A stretch of 64,000 nt of DNA. Origin: Auanema rhodensis (Eukaryota; Nematoda; Chromadorea; Rhabditida; Rhabditidae). Below, one piece after another: positions 38,992-52,200 of this stretch. Location: positions 17,127,638 to 17,191,637 of the forward strand of contig OZ059900.1 of assembly GCA_964057225.1 (NCBI GenBank). Direction: 5' to 3'. The position numbers and the translations under genes are program-made. Positions within the stretch are counted from its first letter, which is position 1; each line of letters opens with the position of its first letter. The notes below the pieces were generated by a model. It worked only from the letters and a program-made list of their open reading frames with translations. It ran no database searches and had not been told where the DNA came from.

Positions 38992-40360
38992 TTTTTGTTC
39001 ATATGAGTCGTCAAATGCAACGAATTTCAGCGTGTTACATACTAAAATGAAGCATTTTACATGCTGAACACTAGAAAAATACAAAAACACAGTATTTCCC
39101 ATGAGAAATATTTTATTATGCTGGAAAACCAGTTTTTGGAAATTTCGCTGTAAACAAGGTTTTGACTTACGATTTCATGTGTTCAAACTCATGCAATGTC
39201 AATGAAACCTAGCTCAAAATTGTTCGTACAACGTCTAGTTCCACTTTCACGACAAAAAAACAGGGGTTAGAAAATTAAGGAAATTAGCATATTCTGAGGG
39301 CACGCCCCCTTATGGCTAATATTGATTAAATCGATTTTTGTTCATATGAGTCGTCAAATGCAACGAATTTCAGCGTGTTACATACTAAAATGAAGCATTT
39401 TACATGCTGAACACTAGAAAAATACAAAAACACAGTATTTCCCATGAGAAATATTTTATTATGCTGGAAAACCAGTTTTTGGAAATTTCGCTGTAAACAA
39501 GGTTTTGACTTACGATTTCATGTGTTTAAACTCATGCAATGTCAATGAAACCTAGCTCAAAATTGTTAATACAATGTCTAGTTCCACTTTCACGACAAAA
39601 AAACAGGGGTTAGAAAATTAAGGAAATTAGCATATTCTGAGGGCACGCCCCTTATGGCTAATATTGATTAAATCGATTTTTGTTCATATGAGTCGTCAAA
39701 TGCAACGAATTTCAGCGTGTTACATACTAAAATGAAGCATTTTACATGCTGAACACTAGAAAAATACAAAAACACAGTATTTCCCATGAGAAATATTTTA
39801 TTATGCTGGAAAACCAGTTTTTGGAAATTTCGCTGTAAACAAGGTTTTGACTTACGATTTCATGTGTTCAAACTCATGCAATGTCAATGAAACCCAGCTC
39901 AAAATTGTTCGTACAACGTCTAGTTCCACTTTCACGACAAAAAAACAGGGGTTAGAAAATTAAGGAAATTAGCATATTCTGAGGGCACGCCCCTTATGGC
40001 TAATATTGATTAAATCGATTTTTGTTCATATGAGTCGTCAAATGCAACGAATTTCAGCGTGTTACATACTAAAATGAAGCATTTTACATGCTGAACACTA
40101 GAAAAATACAAAAACACAGTATTTCCCATGAGAAATATTTTATTATGCTGGAAAACCAGTTTTTGGAAATTTCGCTGTAAACAAGGTTTTGACTTACGAT
40201 TTCATGTGTTCAAACTCATGCAATGTCAATGAAACCTAGCTCAAAATTGTTCGTACAACGTCTAGTTCCACTTTCACGACAAAAAAACAGGGGTTAGAAA
40301 ATTAAGGAAATTAGCATATTCTGAGGGCACGCCCCTTATGGCTAATATTGATTAAATCGA
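38992..40360. repeat. Array block M115-M118, right part of the 6-mer duplicate
   Basis: The order is C5; t193 AA-type C4; c219; consensus. With M113-M114 (38308-38991) it reproduces 31468-33520. The GTTTAAAC site lies at 39524-39531, 6840 bp from the one at 32684, exactly 20 x 342. Confidence 0.88.
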
Positions 40361-42071
40361 TTTTTGTTCATATGAGTCGTCAAATGCAACGAATTTCAGC
40401 GTGTTACATACTAAAATGAAGCATTTTACATGCTGAACACTAGAAAAATACAAAAACACAGTATTTCCCATGAGAAATATTTTATTATGCTGGAAAACCA
40501 GTTTTTGGAAATTTCGCTGTAAACAAGGTTTTGACTTACGATTTCATGTGTTCAAACTCATGCAATGTCAATGAAACCTAGCTCAAAATTGTTCCTACAA
40601 CGTCTAGTTCCACTTTCAACGACAAAAAAACAGGGGTTAGAAAATTAAGGAAATTAGCATATTCTGAGGGCACGCCCTTTATGGCTAATATTGATTAAAT
40701 CGATTTTTGTTCATATGAGTCGTCAAATGCAACGAATTTCAGCGTGTTACATACTAAAATGAAGCATTTCACATGCTGAACACTAGAAAAATACAAAAAC
40801 ACAGTATTTCCCATGAGAAATATTTTATTATGCTGGAAAACCAGTTTTTGGAAATTTCGCTGTAAACAAGGTTTTGACTTACGATTTCATGTGTTCAAAC
40901 TCATGCAATGTCAATGAAACCTAGCTCAAAATTGTTCGTACAACGTCTGGTTCCACTTTCACGACAAAAAAACAGGGGTTAGAAAATTAAGGAAATTAGC
41001 ATATTCTGAGGGCACGCCCCTTATGGCTAATATTGATTAAATCGATTTTTGTTCATATGAGTCGTCAAATGCAACGAATTTCAGCGTGTTACATACTAAA
41101 ATGAAGCATTTTACATGCTGAACACTAGAAAAATACAAAAACACAGTATTTCCCATGAGAAATATTTTATTATGCTGGAAAACCAGTTTTTGGAAATTTC
41201 GCTGTAAACAAGGTTTTGACTTACGATTTCATGTGTTCAAACTCATGCAATGTCAATGAAACCTAGCTCAAAATTGTTCCTACAACGTCTAGTTCCACTT
41301 TCACGACAAAAAAACAGGGGTTAGAAAATTAAGGAAATTAGCATATTCTGAGGGCACGCCCTTTATGGCTAATATTGATTAAATCGATTTTTGTTCATAT
41401 GAGTCGTCAAATGCAACGAATTTCAGCGTGTTACATACTAAAATGAAGCATTTCACATGCTGAACACTAGAAAAATACAAAAACACAGTATTTCCCATGA
41501 GAAATATTTTATTATGCTGGAAAACCAGTTTTTGGAAATTTCGCTGTAAACAAGGTTTTGACTTACGATTTCATGTGTTCAAACTCATGCAATGTCAATG
41601 AAACCTAGCTCAAAATTGTTCGTACAACGTCTAGTTCCACTTTCACGACAAAAAAACAGGGGTTAGAAAATTAAGGAAATTAGCATATTCTGAGGGCACG
41701 CCCCTTATGGCTAATATTGATTAAATCGATTTTTGTTCATATGAGTCGTCAAATGCAACAAATTTCAGCGTGTTACATACTAAAATGAAGCATTTTACAT
41801 GCTGAACACTAGAAAAATACAAAAACACAGTAATACCCATGAGAAATATTTTATTATGCTGGAAAACCAGTTTTTGGAAATTTCGCTGTAAACAAGGTTT
41901 TGACTTACGATTTCATGTGTTCAAACTCATGCAATGTCAATGAAACCTAGCTCAAAATTGTTCGTACAACGTCTAGTTCCACTTTCACGACAAAAAAACA
42001 GGGGTTAGAAAATTAAGGAAATTAGCATATTCTGAGGGCACGCCCCTTATGGCTAATATTGATTAAATCGA
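40361..42071. repeat. Array block M119-M123, [C-type, c67] dimers
   Basis: Two dimers of C-type C3T followed by c67 G-type (the first with g246) precede an ACAAAT a104+a106 G-type copy at 41730. M119 has one extra A (TTCAACGAC, near 40618), the only insertion outside the C tract in the window. Confidence 0.87.
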
Positions 42072-44123
42072 TTTTTGTTCATATGAGTCGTCAAATGCAA
42101 CGAATTTCAGCGTGTTACATACTAAAATGAAGCATTTTACATGCTGAACACTAGAAAAATACAAAAACACAGTATTTCCCATGAGAAATATTTTATTATG
42201 CTGGAAAACCAGTTTTTGAAAATATCGCTGTAAACAAGGTTTTGACTTACGATTTCATGTGTTCAAACTCATGCAATGTCAATGAAACCTAGCTCAAAAT
42301 TGTTCCTACAACGTCTAGTTCCACTTTCACGACAAAAAAACAGGGGTTAGAAAATTAAGGAAATTAGCATATTCTGAGGGCACGCCCCTTATGGCTAATA
42401 TTGATTAAATCGATTTTTGTTCATATGAGTCGTCAAATGCAACGAATTTCAGCGTGTTACATACTAAAATGAAGCATTTTACATGCTGAACACTAGAAAA
42501 ATACAAAAACACAGTATTTCCCATGAGAAATATTTTATTATGCTGGAAAACCAGTTTTTGGAAATTTCGCTGTAAACAAGGTTTTGACTTACGATTTCAT
42601 GTGTTCAAACTCATGCAATGTCAATGAAACCTAGCTCAAAATTGTTCCTACAACGTCTAGTTCCACTTTCACGACAAAAAAACAGGGGTTAGAAAATTAA
42701 GGAAATTAGCATATTCTGAGGGCACGCCCTTTATGGCTAATATTGATTAAATCGATTTTTGTTCATATGAGTCGTCAAATGCAACGAATTTCAGCGTGTT
42801 ACATACTAAAATGAAGCATTTCACATGCTGAACACTAGAAAAATACAAAAACACAGTATTTCCCATGAGAAATATTTTATTATGCTGGAAAACCAGTTTT
42901 TGGAAATTTCGCTGTAAACAAGGTTTTGACTTACGATTTCATGTGTTCAAACTCATGCAATGTCAATGAAACCTAGCTCAAAATTGTTCGTACAACGTCT
43001 AGTTCCACTTTCACGACAAAAAAACAGGGGTTAGAAAATTAAGGAAATTAGCATATTCTGAGGGCACGCCCCTTATGGCTAATATTGATTAAATCGATTT
43101 TTGTTCATATGAGTCGTCAAATGCAACGAATTTCAGCGTGTTACATACTAAAATGAAGCATTTTACATGCTGAACACTAGAAAAATACAAAAACACAGTA
43201 TTTCCCATGAGAAATATTTTATTATGCTGGAAAACCAGTTTTTGAAAATATCGCTGTAAACAAGGTTTTGACTTACGATTTCATGTGTTCAAACTCATGC
43301 AATGTCAATGAAACCTAGCTCAAAATTGTTCCTACAACGTCTAGTTCCACTTTCACGACAAAAAAACAGGGGTTAGAAAATTAAGGAAATTAGCATATTC
43401 TGAGGGCACGCCCCTTATGGCTAATATTGATTAAATCGATTTTTGTTCATATGAGTCGTCAAATGCAACGAATTTCAGCGTGTTACATACTAAAATGAAG
43501 CATTTTACATGCTGAACACTAGAAAAATACAAAAACACAGTATTTCCCATGAGAAATATTTTATTATGCTGGAAAACCAGTTTTTGGAAATTTCGCTGTA
43601 AACAAGGTTTTGACTTACGATTTCATGTGTTCAAACTCATGCAATGTCAATGAAACCTAGCTCAAAATTGTTCCTACAACGTCTAGTTCCACTTTCACGA
43701 CAAAAAAACAGGGGTTAGAAAATTAAGGAAATTAGCATATTCTGAGGGCACGCCCTTTATGGCTAATATTGATTAAATCGATTTTTGTTCATATGAGTCG
43801 TCAAATGCAACGAATTTCAGCGTGTTACATACTAAAATGAAGCATTTCACATGCTGAACACTAGAAAAATACAAAAACACAGTATTTCCCATGAGAAATA
43901 TTTTATTATGCTGGAAAACCAGTTTTTGGAAATTTCGCTGTAAACAAGGTTTTGACTTACGATTTCATGTGTTCAAACTCATGCAATGTCAATGAAACCT
44001 AGCTCAAAATTGTTCGTACAACGTCTAGTTCCACTTTCACGACAAAAAAACAGGGGTTAGAAAATTAAGGAAATTAGCATATTCTGAGGGCACGCCCCTT
44101 ATGGCTAATATTGATTAAATCGA
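42072..44123. repeat. Trimer [a148+a153 C-type; C-type C3T; c67 G-type] x2, locus 3
   Basis: M124-M126 and M127-M129 are the third occurrence of the doubled trimer. They are flanked on both sides by an ACAAAT a104+a106 copy (41730 and 44124). I saw no private change inside these six monomers. Confidence 0.87.
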
Positions 44124-46517
44124 TTTTTGTTCATATGAGTCGTCAAATGCAACAAATTTCAGCGTGTTACATACTAAAATGAAGCATTTTACATGCTGAA
44201 CACTAGAAAAATACAAAAACACAGTAATACCCAAGAGAAATATTTTATTATGCTGGAAAACCAGTTTTTGGAAATTTCGCTGTAAACAAGGTTTTGACTT
44301 ACGATTTCATGTGTTCAAACTCATGCAATGTCAATGAAACCTAGCTCAAAATTGTTCGTACAACGTCTAGTTCCACTTTCACGACAAAAAAACAGGGGTT
44401 AGAAAATTAAGGAAATTAGCATATTCTGAGGGCACGCCCCTTATGGCTAATATTGATTAAATCGATTTTTGTTCATATGAGTCGTCAAATGCAACGAATT
44501 TCAGCGTGTTACATACTAAAATGAAGCATTTTACATGCTGAACACTAGAAAAATACAAAAACACAGTAATACCCATGAGAAATATTTTATTATGCTGGAA
44601 AACCAGTTTTTGGAAATTTCGCTGTAAACAAGGTTTTGACTTACGATTTCATGTGTTCAAACTCATGCAATGTCAATGAAACCTAGCTCAAAATTGTTAA
44701 TACAATGTCTAGTTCCACTTTCACGACAAAAAAACAGGGGTTAGAAAATTAAGGAAATTAGCATATTCTGAGGGCACGCCCTTTATGGCTAATATTGATT
44801 AAATCGATTTTTGTTCATATGAGTCGTCAAATGCAACGAATTTCAGCGTGTTACATACTAAAATGAAGCATTTTACATGCTGAACACTAGAAAAATACAA
44901 AAACACAGTATTTCCCATGAGAAATATTTTATTATGCTGGAAAACCAGTTTTTGGAAATTTCGCTGTAAACAAGGTTTTGACTTACGATTTCATGTGTTC
45001 AAACTCATGCAATGTCAATGAAACCCAGCTCAAAATTGTTCGTACAACGTCTAGTTCCACTTTCACGACAAAAAAACAGGGGTTAGAAAATTAAGGAAAT
45101 TAGCATATTCTGAGGGCACGCCCCTTATGGCTAATATTGATTAAATCGATTTTTGTTCATATGAGTCGTCAAATGCAACGAATTTCAGCGTGTTACATAC
45201 TAAAATGAAGCATTTCACATGCTGAACACTAGAAAAATACAAAAACACAGTATTTCCCATGAGAAATATTTTATTATGCTGGAAAACCAGTTTTTGGAAA
45301 TTTTGCTGTAAACAAGGTTTTGACTTACGATTTCATGTGTTCAAACTCATGCAATGTCAATGAAACCTAGCTCAAAATTGTTCGTACAACGTCTAGTTCC
45401 ACTTTCACGACAAAAAAACAGGGGTTAGAAAATTAAGGAAATTAGCATATTCTGAGGGCACGCCCCTTATGGCTAATATTGATTAAATCGATTTTTGTTC
45501 ATATGAGTCGTCAAATGCAACGAATTTCAGCGTGTTACATACTAAAATGAAGCATTTTACATGCTGAACACTAGAAAAATACAAAAACACAGTATTTCCC
45601 ATGAGAAATATTTTATTATGCTGGAAAACCAGTTTTTGAAAATTTCGCTGTAAACAAGGTTTTGACTTACGATTTCATGTGTTCAAACTCATGCAATGTC
45701 AATGAAACCTAGCTCAAAATTGTTCCTACAACGTCTAGTTCCACTTTCACGACAAAAAAACAGGGGTTAGAAAATTAAGGAAATTAGCATATTCTGAGGG
45801 CACGCCCTTTATGGCTAATATTGATTAAATCGATTTTTGTTCATATGAGTCGTCAAATGCAACGAATTTCAGCGTGTTACATACTAAAATGAAGCATTTT
45901 ACATGCTGAACACTAGAAAAATACAAAAACACAGTATTTCCCATGAGAAATATTTTATTATGCTGGAAAACCAGTTTTTGGAAATTTCGCTGTAAACAAG
46001 GTTTTGACTTACGATTTCATGTGTTCAAACTCATGCAATGTCAATGAAACCTAGCTCAAAATTGTTCGTACAACGTCTAGTTCCACTTTCACGACAAAAA
46101 AACAGGGGTTAGAAAATTAAGGAAATTAGCATATTCTGAGGGCACGCCCCTTATGGCTAATATTGATTAAATCGATTTTTGTTCATATGAGTCGTCAAAT
46201 GCAACGAATTTCAGCGTGTTACGTACTAAAATGAAGCATTCTACATGCTGAACACTAGAAAAATACAAAAACACAGTATTTCCCATGAGAAATATTTTAT
46301 TATGCTGGAAAACCAGTTTTTGGAAATTTCGCTGTAAACAAGGTTTTGACTTACGATTTCATGTGTTCAAACTCATGCAATGTCAATGAAACCTAGCTCA
46401 AAATTGTTCCTACAACGTCTAGTTCCACTTTCACGACAAAAAAACAGGGGTTAGAAAATTAAGGAAATTAGCATATTCTGAGGGCACGCCCTTTATGGCT
46501 AATATTGATTAAATCGA
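44124..46517. repeat. Array block M130-M136
   Basis: The order is ACAAAT a104+a106 G-type with a private CCAAGAG; a104+a106 AA-type C3T; c219; c67 G-type with a private TTTTGCT; a148 C-type C3T; consensus; g48 C-type C3T with a private ATTCTACA. M133 is one of only two c67 copies not preceded by a C-type C3T copy. Confidence 0.85.
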
Positions 46518-48569
46518 TTTTTGTTCATATGAGTCGTCAAATGCAACGAATTTCAGCGTGTTACATACTAAAATGAAGCATTTTACATGCTGAACACTAG
46601 AAAAATACAAAAACACAGTATTTCCCATGAGAAATATTTTATTATGCTGGAAAACCAGTTTTTGGAAATTTCGCTGTAAACAAGGTTTTGACTTACGATT
46701 TCATGTGTTCAAACTCATGCAATGTCAATGAAACCTAGCTCAAAATTGTTCGTACAACGTCTAGTTCCACTTTCACGACAAAAAAACAGGGGTTAGAAAA
46801 TTAAGGAAATTAGCATATTCTGAGGGCACGCCCCTTATGGCTAATATTGATTAAATCGATTTTTGTTCATATGAGTCGTCAAATGCAACGAATTTCAGCG
46901 TGTTACATACTAAAATGAAGCATTTTACATGCTGAACACTAGAAAAATACAAAAACACAGTATTTCCCATGAGAAATATTTTATTATGCTGGAAAACCAG
47001 TTTTTGGAAATTTCGCTGTAAACAAGGTTTTGACTTACGATTTCATGTGTTCAAACTCATGCAATGTCAATGAAACCTAGCTCAAAATTGTTCGTACAAC
47101 GACTAGTTCCACTTTCACGACAAAAAAACAGGGGTTAGAAAATTAAGGAAATTAGCATATTCTGAGGGCACGCCCCTTATGGCTAATATTGATTAAATCG
47201 ATTTTTGTTCATATGAGTCGTCAAATGCAACGAATTTCAGCGTGTTACATACTAAAATGAAGCATTTTACATGCTGAACACTAGAAAAATACAAAAACAC
47301 AGTAATACCCATGAGAAATATTTTATTATGCTGGAAAACCAGTTTTTGGAAATTTCGCTGTAAACAAGGTTTTGACTTACGATTTCATGTGTTCAAACTC
47401 ATGCAATGTCAATGAAACCTAGCTCAAAATTGTTCCTACAACGTCTAGTTCCACTTTCACGACAAAAAAACAGGGGTTAGAAAATTAAGGAAATTAGCAT
47501 ATTCTGAGGGCACGCCCTTTATGGCTAATATTGATTAAATCGATTTTTGTTCATATGAGTCGTCAAATGCAACGAATTTCAGCGTGTTACATACTAAAAT
47601 GAAGCATTTTACATGCTGAACACTAGAAAAATACAAAAACACAGTATTTCCCATGAGAAATATTTTATTATGCTGGAAAACCAGTTTTTGGAAATTTCGC
47701 TGTAAACAAGGTTTTGACTTACGATTTCATGTGTTCAAACTCATGCAATGTCAATGAAACCTAGCTCAAAATTGTTCGTACAACGTCTAGTTCCACTTTC
47801 ACGACAAAAAAACAGGGGTTAGAAAATTAAGGAAATTAGCATATTCTGAGGGCACGCCCCTTATGGCTAATATTGATTAAATCGATTTTTGTTCATATGA
47901 GTCGTCAAATGCAACGAATTTCAGCGTGTTACATACTAAAATGAAGCATTTTACATGCTGAACACTAGAAAAATACAAAAACACAGTATTTCCCATGAGA
48001 AATATTTTATTATGCTGGAAAACCAGTTTTTGGAAATTTCGCTGTAAACAAGGTTTTGACTTACGATTTCATGTGTTCAAACTCATGCAATGTCAATGAA
48101 ACCTAGCTCAAAATTGTTCGTACAACGACTAGTTCCACTTTCACGACAAAAAAACAGGGGTTAGAAAATTAAGGAAATTAGCATATTCTGAGGGCACGCC
48201 CCTTATGGCTAATATTGATTAAATCGATTTTTGTTCATATGAGTCGTCAAATGCAACGAATTTCAGCGTGTTACATACTAAAATGAAGCATTTTACATGC
48301 TGAACACTAGAAAAATACAAAAACACAGTAATACCCATGAGAAATATTTTATTATGCTGGAAAACCAGTTTTTGGAAATTTCGCTGTAAACAAGGTTTTG
48401 ACTTACGATTTCATGTGTTCAAACTCATGCAATGTCAATGAAACCTAGCTCAAAATTGTTAATACAATGTCTAGTTCCACTTTCACGACAAAAAAACAGG
48501 GGTTAGAAAATTAAGGAAATTAGCATATTCTGAGGGCACGCCCTTTATGGCTAATATTGATTAAATCGA
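46518..48569. repeat. Trimer [consensus; a243; a104+a106 C3T] x2 (M137-M142)
   Basis: Two 1026-bp units start at 46518 and 47544. Their third monomers share a104+a106 and C3T, but one is C-type (47202) and the other AA-type (48228). The difference at 234-241 inside otherwise equal copies points to conversion of a short tract after the trimer was duplicated. Confidence 0.82.
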
Positions 48570-49253
48570 TTTTTGTTCATATGAGTCGTCAAATGCAACG
48601 AATTTCAGCGTGTTACATACTAAAATGAAGCATTTTACATGCTGAACACTAGAAAAATACAAAAACACAGTATTTCCCATGAGAAATATTTTATTATGCT
48701 GGAAAACCAGTTTTTGGAAATTTCGCTGTAAACAAGGTTTTGACTTACGATTTCATGTGTTCAAACTCATGCAATGTCAATGAAACCTAGCTCAAAATTG
48801 TTCGTACAACGTCTAGTTCCACTTTCACGACAAAAAAACAGGGGTTAGAAAATTAAGGAAATTAGCATATTCTGAGGGCACGCCCCTTATGGCTAATATT
48901 GATTAAATCGATTTTTGTTCATATGAGTCGTCAAATACAACGAATTTCAGCGTGTTACGTACTAAAATGAAGCATTTTACATGCTGAACACTAGAAAAAT
49001 ACAAAAACACAGTATTTCCCATGAGAAATATTTTATTATGCTGGAAAACCAGTTTTTGGAAATTTCGCTGTAAACAAGGTTTTGACTTACGATTTCATGT
49101 GTTCAAACTCATGCAATGTCAATGAAACCTAGCTCAAAATTGTTCCTACAACGTCTAGTTCCACTTTCACGACAAAAAAACAGGGGTTAGAAAATTAAGG
49201 AAATTAGCATATTCTGAGGGCACGCCCTTTATGGCTAATATTGATTAAATCGA
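48570..49253. repeat. Array block M143-M144
   Basis: A consensus copy and a g48 C-type C3T copy with a private AAATACAACG. The pair has the same order as M135-M136 (45834-46517), so the doubled trimer sits between two [consensus; g48 C-type] dimers. Confidence 0.85.
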
Positions 49254-52200
49254 TTTTTGTTCATATGAGTCGTCAAATGCAACGAATTTCAGCGTGTTAC
49301 ATACTAAAATGAAGCATTTTACATGCTGAACACTAGAAAAATACAAAAACACAGTATTTCCCATGAGAAATATTTTATTATGCTGGAAAACCAGTTTTTG
49401 GAAATTTCGCTGTAAACAAGGTTTTGACTTACGATTTCATGTGTTCAAACTCATGCAATGTCAATGAAACCTAGCTCAAAATTGTTCGTACAACGTCTAG
49501 TTCCACTTTCACGACAAAAAAACAGGGGTTAGAAAATTAAGGAAATTAGCATATTCTGAGGGCACGCCCCTTATGGCTAATATTGATTAAATCGATTTTT
49601 GTTCATATGAGTCGTCAAATGCAACGAATTTCAGCGTGTTACATACTAAAATGAACCATTTTACATGCTGAACACTAGAAAAATACAAAAACACAGTATT
49701 TCCCATGAGAATAATTTTATTATGCTGGAAAACCAGTTTTTGGAAATTTCGCTGTAAACAAGGTTTTGACTTACGATTTCATGTGTTCAAACTCATGCAA
49801 TGTCAATGAAACCTAGCTCAAAATTGTTCGTACAACGTCTAGTTCCACTTTCACGACAAAAAAACAGGGGTTAGAAAATTAAGGAAATTAGCATATTCTG
49901 AGGGCACGCCCCTTATGGCTAATATTGATTAAATCGATTTTTGTTCATATGAGTCGTCAAATGCAACGAATTTCAGCGTGTTACATACTAAAATGAAGCA
50001 TTTTACATGCTGAACACTAGAAAAATACAAAAACACAGTATTTCCCATGAGAAATATTTTATTATGCTGGAAAACCAGTTTTTGGAAATTTCGCTGTAAA
50101 CAAGGTTTTGACTTACGATTTCATGTGTTCAAACTCATGCAATGTCAATGAAACCTAGCTCAAAATTGTTCGTACAACGACTAGTTCCACTTTCACGACA
50201 AAAAAACAGGGGTTAGAAAATTAAGGAAATTAGCATATTCTGAGGGCACGCCCCTTATGGCTAATATTGATTAAATCGATTTTTGTTCATATGAGTCGTC
50301 AAATGCAACGAATTTCAGCGTGTTACATACTAAAATGAAGCATTTTACATGCTGAACACTAGAAAAATACAAAAACACAGTATTTCCCATGAGAAATATT
50401 TTATTATGCTGGAAAACCAGTTTTTGGAAATTTCGCTGTAAACAAGGTTTTGACTTACGATTTCATGTGTTCAAACTCATGCAATGTCAATGAAACCTAG
50501 CTCAAAATTGTTCGTACAACGTCTAGTTCCACTTTCACGACAAAAAAACAGGGGTTAGAAAATTAAGGAAATTAGCATATTCTGAGGGCACGCCCCTTAT
50601 GGCTAATATTGATTAAATCGATTTTTGTTCATATGAGTCGTCAAATGCAACGAATTTCAGCGTGTTACATACTAAAATGAAGCATTTTACATGCTGAACA
50701 CTAGAAAAATACAAAAACACAGTATTTCCCATGAGAAATATTTTATTATGCTGGAAAACCAGTTTTTGGAAATTTCGCTGTAAACAAGGTTTTGACTTAC
50801 GATTTCATGTGTTCAAACTCATGCAATGTCAATGAAACCTAGCTCAAAATTGTTCGTACAACGACTAGTTCCACTTTCACGACAAAAAAACAGGGGTTAG
50901 AAAATTAAGGAAATTAGCATATTCTGAGGGCACGCCCCTTATGGCTAATATTGATTAAATCGATTTTTGTTCATATGAGTCGTCAAATGCAACGAATTTC
51001 AGCGTGTTACATACTAAAATGAAGCATTTTACATGCTGAACACTAGAAAAATACAAAAACACAGTATTTCCCATGAGAAATATTTTATTATGCTGGAAAA
51101 CCAGTTTTTGAAAATTTCGCTGTAAACAAGGTTTTGACTTACGATTTCATGTGTTCAAACTCATGCAATGTCAATGAAACCTAGCTCAAAATTGTTCCTA
51201 CAACGTCTAGTTCCACTTTCACGACAAAAAAACAGGGGTTAGAAAATTAAGGAAATTAGCATATTCTGAGGGCACGCCCTTTATGGCTAATATTGATTAA
51301 ATCGATTTTTGTTCATATGAGTCGTCAAATGCAACGAATTTCAGCGTGTTACATACTAAAATGAAGCATTTTACATGCTGAACACTAGAAAAATACAAAA
51401 ACACAGTATTTCCCATGAGAAATATTTTATTATGCTGGAAAACCAGTTTTTGGAAATTTCGCTGTAAACAAGGTTTTGACTTACGATTTCATGTGTTCAA
51501 ACTCATGCAATGTCAATGAAACCTAGCTCAAAATTGTTCGTACAACGACTAGTTCCACTTTCACGACAAAAAAACAGGGGTTAGAAAATTAAGGAAATTA
51601 GCATATTCTGAGGGCACGCCCCTTATGGCTAATATTGATTAAATCGATTTTTGTTCATATGAGTCGTCAAATGCAACGAATTTCAGCGTGTTACATACTA
51701 AAATGAAGCATTTTACATGCTGAACACTAGAAAAATACAAAAACACAGTATTTCCCATGAGAATAATTTTATTATGCTGGAAAACCAGTTTTTGGAAATT
51801 TCGCTGTAAACAAGGTTTTGACTTACGATTTCATGTGTTCAAACTCATGCAATGTCAATGAAACCTAGCTCAAAATTGTTCGTACAACGTCTAGTTCCAC
51901 TTTCACGACAAAAAAACAGGGGTTAGAAAATTAAGGAAATTAGCATATTCTGAGGGCACGCCCCTTATGGCTAATATTGATTAAATCGATTTTTGTTCAT
52001 ATGAGTCGTCAAATGCAACGAATTTCAGCGTGTTACATACTAAAATGAAGCATTTTACATGCTGAACACTAGAAAAATACAAAAACACAGTATTTCCCAT
52101 GAGAAATATTTTATTATGCTGGAAAACCAGTTTTTGGAAATTTCGCTGTAAACAAGGTTTTGACTTACGATTTCATGTGTTCAAACTCATGCAATGTCAA

